The notes under the pieces were generated by a model. That model did not search any database, was not told the origin of the DNA, and worked only from the letters and a program-made list of their open reading frames with translations. The position numbers were made by a program, and so were the translations under genes. A stretch of DNA of 64,000 nucleotides from Schizochytrium sp. CCTCC M209059 (Eukaryota > Sar > Bigyra > Thraustochytrida > Thraustochytriidae). Where the stretch lies: NCBI GenBank assembly GCA_000818945.1, contig KN805398.1, forward strand, positions 387,260-451,259. The letters run 5' to 3'. Shown piece by piece: positions 60,342 to 64,000 of the stretch (position 1 is its first letter; every line of letters starts with the position of its first letter).

Positions 60342-61407
60342 GCGATGAATGAAGCTTGTCTGCCAGTAGGCTTTTCACCAAAGGGCGAGGATCGCAGCCA
60401 GCTGACAGACACAGATGCCATGCCATTGAATGGACTCCCGCTGCCGCCGCGGCCTCGAAGGGAAGATACTTCACATAATTTCCTACAATTACCAATCTTG
60501 AAGGATATAATGAAACGCAACGGACTTCTCGACCGTCCATGATCGTCGCACCTCAAGGGCGGTCAGCTCTCCACGACGCGAGAGAAAGGGCAGGTGGGCC
60601 CGGGCCGAGGCCATCGTAACGTAACGAATCCTTTCAAGAACACCAGAGGAGTGATTCGATATGAAAGGGTTTGCTGTTAATCAATGGCGAAATTTGCGCA
60701 GTGCTCACCCGGCCTTGTTACGAGAACGATCACAAACACAGGCGTGGTCGACGTCTACCTCTACTTCCAACGGCGAGCCGAATCAGCTATTAGCTACTAG
60801 TAATGAAATATATAGATAAGGAGAGACACAACGAACGAAAAATTTGATCGTTGAGTGGAAAAAAGCCACCCTCCCCTCATGCTGGTTCGCCCCTTTGCCG
60901 CTTGCTGTTGCTGGGTCAGGCAAGGCATCTATCTATCTGTGTCTGTCTGTTTGTCTACGTGCATGCACATAAAGTCCGTGTGGCGCTTTGGCAAAGCGAG
61001 CCGTCGAGCAAACAAAACCTGGAGCAAGCCAAACGCTGCGGCGGCGGCAGCTGCTGCGTGCTCCCTCGCACCACGTGCTCTCTCGCGCGCACTAGAGGGG
61101 CGGCAAGTCAAAATCTGCGTTGGGAATAACCGCGACGCAGCTTGCACTCTGGCAGGGCGGTGCAGGACATAGAGAAGGGGGGGGTTGTCCAAGCGCGTAG
61201 CAAGCGAGCCTGCGCAACGAGGTCCTTGAAGAAAACCTGTCTTGCACTTCTCCAGACGCTTGGTGCATGAGACCTCCTCGCTTCATCTGCTTGCTTAGAT
61301 ACTCTCTCGTTCGCGTGCTGCAAAGCCAAACTCCCTCGTCGCTGCCCTCGTAATTAAGGTCGCGGGTGAGATCACAAAAAAAGTATTGCGCGGGTGCATT
61401 GCACAGA
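60244..61407. promoter_or_regulatory. Divergent region upstream of cyclophilin and NCX genes
   Basis: A CTG run (about 60290-60342) lies just upstream of the cyclophilin ATG. The palindrome TACTAGTA is at 60795-60802. TCTGTCTG repeats occur near 60930-60955. No gene seen. Confidence 0.45.
60290..60342 (+). repeat. CTG/CAG trinucleotide run upstream of cyclophilin
   Basis: About 16 CTG units with two interruptions (CTC). Probably 5' untranslated, because the cyclophilin start is downstream of it on the minus strand. Confidence 0.85.
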
Positions 61408-64000
61408 ATGAGATCCTTTTCCTGGCTCGCGTTCGGGCTCTGTGCAGTCATTCTCGCAGATACCCCATCCCGTACCAATGCCCTCGTCAACATTGAGCCG
61501 ATGAGCTCGGGTTTTAGTGATTTGCAATGCAGCGAATTTGTGGACAACTCGACTTGCAGTCTGACAAAGATCGCCATGCCCCAAGGAAGCATCATCCTTG
61601 CTACCCAACCAGATTACGATCCGGAAGAATGCCTAGGCGACTACGTATTTCCATTCTTAGCGAGCGAAATCATGTGGCCCAGACCGGTTCGTGCCGTCTT
61701 TTACTTTCTTCTCCTCATGTGGTGCTTCATCGGCGTGGCCATCATCTCGGATCATTTTATGGCAGCCATCGAGGTGATTACAAGCAAGGAAAAGGTAGTT
61801 ATTGTGCAAAACGAAAGTGGAGAGTCCGAGGAGCATCGCGTGCTCGTGTGGAATGAGACCGTCGCAAACCTGACGCTCATGGCACTGGGAAGCTCTGCGC
61901 CGGAAATCCTCCTCTCCGTTGTAGAGACCATCGGCACGCTAGACAATGAGGTGGCGGAAGATAGTCTCGGCCCTTCCACCATTGTTGGCAGCGCTGCGTT
62001 TAATTTGCTGTGCATCACATCTGTTTGCATTTCCGCTCTCCCTGATGGAGAGAAACGGGTGATCGAAAACTATGGCGTTTTCATGATCACAGGATTTTTC
62101 TCAATCTTTGCCTACGTCTGGATGTTCATCGTTCTCAGTGACGAGATTGTTGAGATATGGGAAGCCTTTGCCACCCTCTTCTTCTTTCCACTGCTCGTGG
62201 CGCTCTCGTACGCAGAGAGCAAAGGATGGTGGGGCCTCCTGGGCAGAGGCCACAACGCCAAAGTGCGTCCGGAGGGTCACATCATTGCACTCGACACTGA
62301 GAACCATACGGGACTACGTGATCGGCGCAAATTCTCAATCGACCATACTGGCGGATCACAGCTCTCCGCCGAGCAAGACATGACTTCGCGCGTGATCACC
62401 ATGGAAGACAAGGAGAAAGGCCGCATCGCCGAGCTCTTGCAAGCCATGCCGCGAGGGATGTCGGATGATGACATGGCTAAGGCCGTGGCGGGTGACATCC
62501 TCAAGGAACGCGTCACGCCTATGCGGTACAGGATCGATGCAAGGCGCAAAATGGTCGGCGGGCGCACGGTGATCCAAAAGCGACTCGACTTTTTGAAGCG
62601 TCACACCACGAAGCGATTCGCGCAAAACTCCCCTTCGGAGCTAGATCGTCTCGGACTGGGCTCTGGAGAAGCTCCGCTGCATGCCTCGTCTCCATTCATC
62701 TTGGAAAACGAAGAGCTCGATGTTGCGCCAAAGGAGCCGGAAAAGAGCCTCCCCAGAGTGTCATTCACGGCCTACGCTTTTTGCGTAAACGAGAACTCGG
62801 GCGCAATCGAGCTCCCTGTGGTGCGCACGGGGACGGAAGAAGATCTCCAGCTCACCTCAACCGTGTACTACGAGACGCGCAGCGGCACGGCGCGTGGCGG
62901 CGAGGATTTCGAGCACACGGATGGCAAGCTCGTCTTTTTGCCAGGGGAGACCAGCAAGGTGGTACGCGTCAACATCATTGACGACAACGTCTACGAACCC
63001 GATGAAACCTTTCAGGTCGTCCTCAGCGTCAAGGGCTTGGACCACAACGTCGACATGGCCCACTCGGCGTTCTCCACGGCCGAGGTCACAATCATTGACG
63101 ACGATCTTCCAGGCACCTTTACCTTTGATGACAAAGTCGTCGTGGTGCGAGAGTCCGAAGGGGTGGCGCGCATCAAGGTCAATAGAGAAAAAGGTATCGC
63201 AGGTCGAGTCAAGGTCCAATACAAGACCAAGGATGCCTCTGCCAAGGCAGGAATCGACTATCTTGAGGCGAGCGGAACACTCGTTTTTGAGCATGGAGTT
63301 CGTGAGGGCTTTATTGAGGTGTCCATTATGGACAACAAGACCTATGAGCGGGACGCTACCTTCGCGGTCGAATTTGAAATTGTCAATATCGAGGACTGCG
63401 CCGCTGAATACGGCGAACATCGGGTCGCCAGTGTGACGATCACGAGCGACGAAGGCTACAAGGCGACAATCGACCGCATCGCATCGCTCATGCGTCTGCA
63501 CTTGGAAAGTGTCGAAGTTGGGACGGGAACGTGGAAAGAGCAGCTAATCAATGCCTTAACTGTCCAGGGCGAAGATGGCACCGAGCCAACATCGACCGAC
63601 TGCGTCTTGCATGTGCTCTCCTTTGGATGGAAAGTGCTTTTCGCGCTGGTACCGCCCACTTCGTACTGGAACGGGAAGCTGACCTTTTCGGTGTCTCTGT
63701 TATTCATTCTCGTTCTCACGGCCGTCGTGGGCGACGTGGCCAAGATGTTCGGCTGCCTCATGGGAGTCCCGACGTCTCTGACCGCCATTACTTTTGTTGC
63801 CCTCGGCACCTCGCTGCCCGACACCTTTGCCAGCAAGACGGCAGCGGAGAACGACGACACTGCTGACAATTCAATCGGCAATGTGACCGGGTCCAACTCC
63901 GTCAATGTTTTCCTCGGGCTCGGGTTGCCCTGGGTCATTGGTTCCATTTACAAAAGCATCATGAGCCCCGAGATGCGGGGCTACCCCGTTGCGGCAGGCA
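61408..64000 (+). CDS. Na+/Ca2+ exchanger (NCX, Calx-type), 3' end outside the window
   Basis: Open from the ATG at 61408 to the right edge (864 residues, no stop). A signal peptide-like start (MRSFSWLAFGLCAVILA) leads to the first transmembrane cluster, with ion-binding repeat alpha-1 at about 150-170 (LMALGSSAPEILLSVVE). The cytosolic loop carries two Calx-beta domains, at about 449-540 (FCVNENSG, TARGGEDFEHTDGKLVF, IIDDNVYEPDE) and about 570-675 (VVVRESEGVARIKV, GIDYLEASGTLVF, DNKTYERDATF), whose acidic loops would bind regulatory Ca2+. The second membrane cluster contains alpha-2 (ITFVALGTSLPDTFASKTA, about 793-811), then NVTGSNSVNVFLGLGLPW. It is a plasma-membrane (or organelle) exchanger that extrudes Ca2+ against Na+. 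The last helices lie beyond the window. Confidence 0.93.
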   Translation, partial: MRSFSWLAFGLCAVILADTPSRTNALVNIEPMSSGFSDLQCSEFVDNSTCSLTKIAMPQGSIILATQPDYDPEECLGDYVFPFLASEIMWPRPVRAVFYFLLLMWCFIGVAIISDHFMAAIEVITSKEKVVIVQNESGESEEHRVLVWNETVANLTLMALGSSAPEILLSVVETIGTLDNEVAEDSLGPSTIVGSAAFNLLCITSVCISALPDGEKRVIENYGVFMITGFFSIFAYVWMFIVLSDEIVEIWEAFATLFFFPLLVALSYAESKGWWGLLGRGHNAKVRPEGHIIALDTENHTGLRDRRKFSIDHTGGSQLSAEQDMTSRVITMEDKEKGRIAELLQAMPRGMSDDDMAKAVAGDILKERVTPMRYRIDARRKMVGGRTVIQKRLDFLKRHTTKRFAQNSPSELDRLGLGSGEAPLHASSPFILENEELDVAPKEPEKSLPRVSFTAYAFCVNENSGAIELPVVRTGTEEDLQLTSTVYYETRSGTARGGEDFEHTDGKLVFLPGETSKVVRVNIIDDNVYEPDETFQVVLSVKGLDHNVDMAHSAFSTAEVTIIDDDLPGTFTFDDKVVVVRESEGVARIKVNREKGIAGRVKVQYKTKDASAKAGIDYLEASGTLVFEHGVREGFIEVSIMDNKTYERDATFAVEFEIVNIEDCAAEYGEHRVASVTITSDEGYKATIDRIASLMRLHLESVEVGTGTWKEQLINALTVQGEDGTEPTSTDCVLHVLSFGWKVLFALVPPTSYWNGKLTFSVSLLFILVLTAVVGDVAKMFGCLMGVPTSLTAITFVALGTSLPDTFASKTAAENDDTADNSIGNVTGSNSVNVFLGLGLPWVIGSIYKSIMSPEMRGYPVAAG

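Overview
This window is nuclear DNA of a microbial eukaryote. The genes are GC-rich and mostly intronless or intron-poor, a few carry short GT-AG introns (GTAAGT and GTACGT donors), and very long microsatellites lie between them. The gene set (YSL-type metal transporter, DASH-like small protein, Crinkler-type nuclease-kinase, FG-GAP secreted protein, DYRK/YAK1 kinase) best fits a stramenopile, and a thraustochytrid (labyrinthulomycete) is my best guess. The guess rests on style and gene content, not on any search.

Layout. 1-7.7 kb: no convincing gene. It holds compound TTTC/TTTTC satellite DNA, then an AT-richer island (about 5.65-7.65 kb) with decayed coding-like stretches. 7.7-16.3 kb: importin-alpha-like protein with a cysteine-rich tail (-), membrane J-protein (+), BMT5-like methyltransferase (-), a two-exon TOM7 (+) and a mitochondrial carrier (-). 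16.7-20.3 kb: YAK1/DYRK kinase (-) with a 405 bp AAAG array directly upstream. 21.8-25.3 kb: a broken FG-GAP secreted-protein gene, an orphan metallophosphoesterase exon and a PD-(D/E)XK nuclease-kinase fusion, all (-). 25.5-28 kb: a small basic protein, a 49 bp-period minisatellite, and a two-exon snapin-like gene (-) whose 3' end is tandemly duplicated. 28.9-37.1 kb: SMC2 (+), a PH-like/serine-arginine protein (-) and a small coiled-coil protein (+). 37.5-43.7 kb: a three-exon single-pass receptor with a cytoplasmic SH3 domain (-), PDK1 kinase (+) and mitochondrial 3-hydroxyacyl-CoA dehydrogenase (-). 44.5-51.4 kb: a giant EF-CH-CH-PH cytoskeletal protein (-) and a YSL/OPT transporter (-). 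51.4-54.9 kb: gene-poor and repeat-rich. 54.9-64 kb: a PDZ-PDZ-ankyrin protein that, after one intron, ends in a degenerate dual-specificity-phosphatase fold (-), a small DUO1-like AT-hook protein (+), a five-exon mitochondrial cyclophilin (-), and a Na+/Ca2+ exchanger that runs off the right edge (+).

The genes are a normal eukaryotic mixture and do not form one pathway. Mitochondrial functions recur (TOM7, carrier, HADH, cyclophilin), as do signalling proteins (PDK1, YAK1, PDZ/ANK/DSP, SH3 receptor). The most unusual items are the PDZ-ANK-pseudophosphatase fusion, the nuclease-kinase protein, the importin-alpha-like protein with no visible importin-beta-binding segment but a Cys-rich module, and the SH3-tailed receptor. 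Gene structures with introns were worked out by eye from splice signals, phase and protein continuity; no searches were run.
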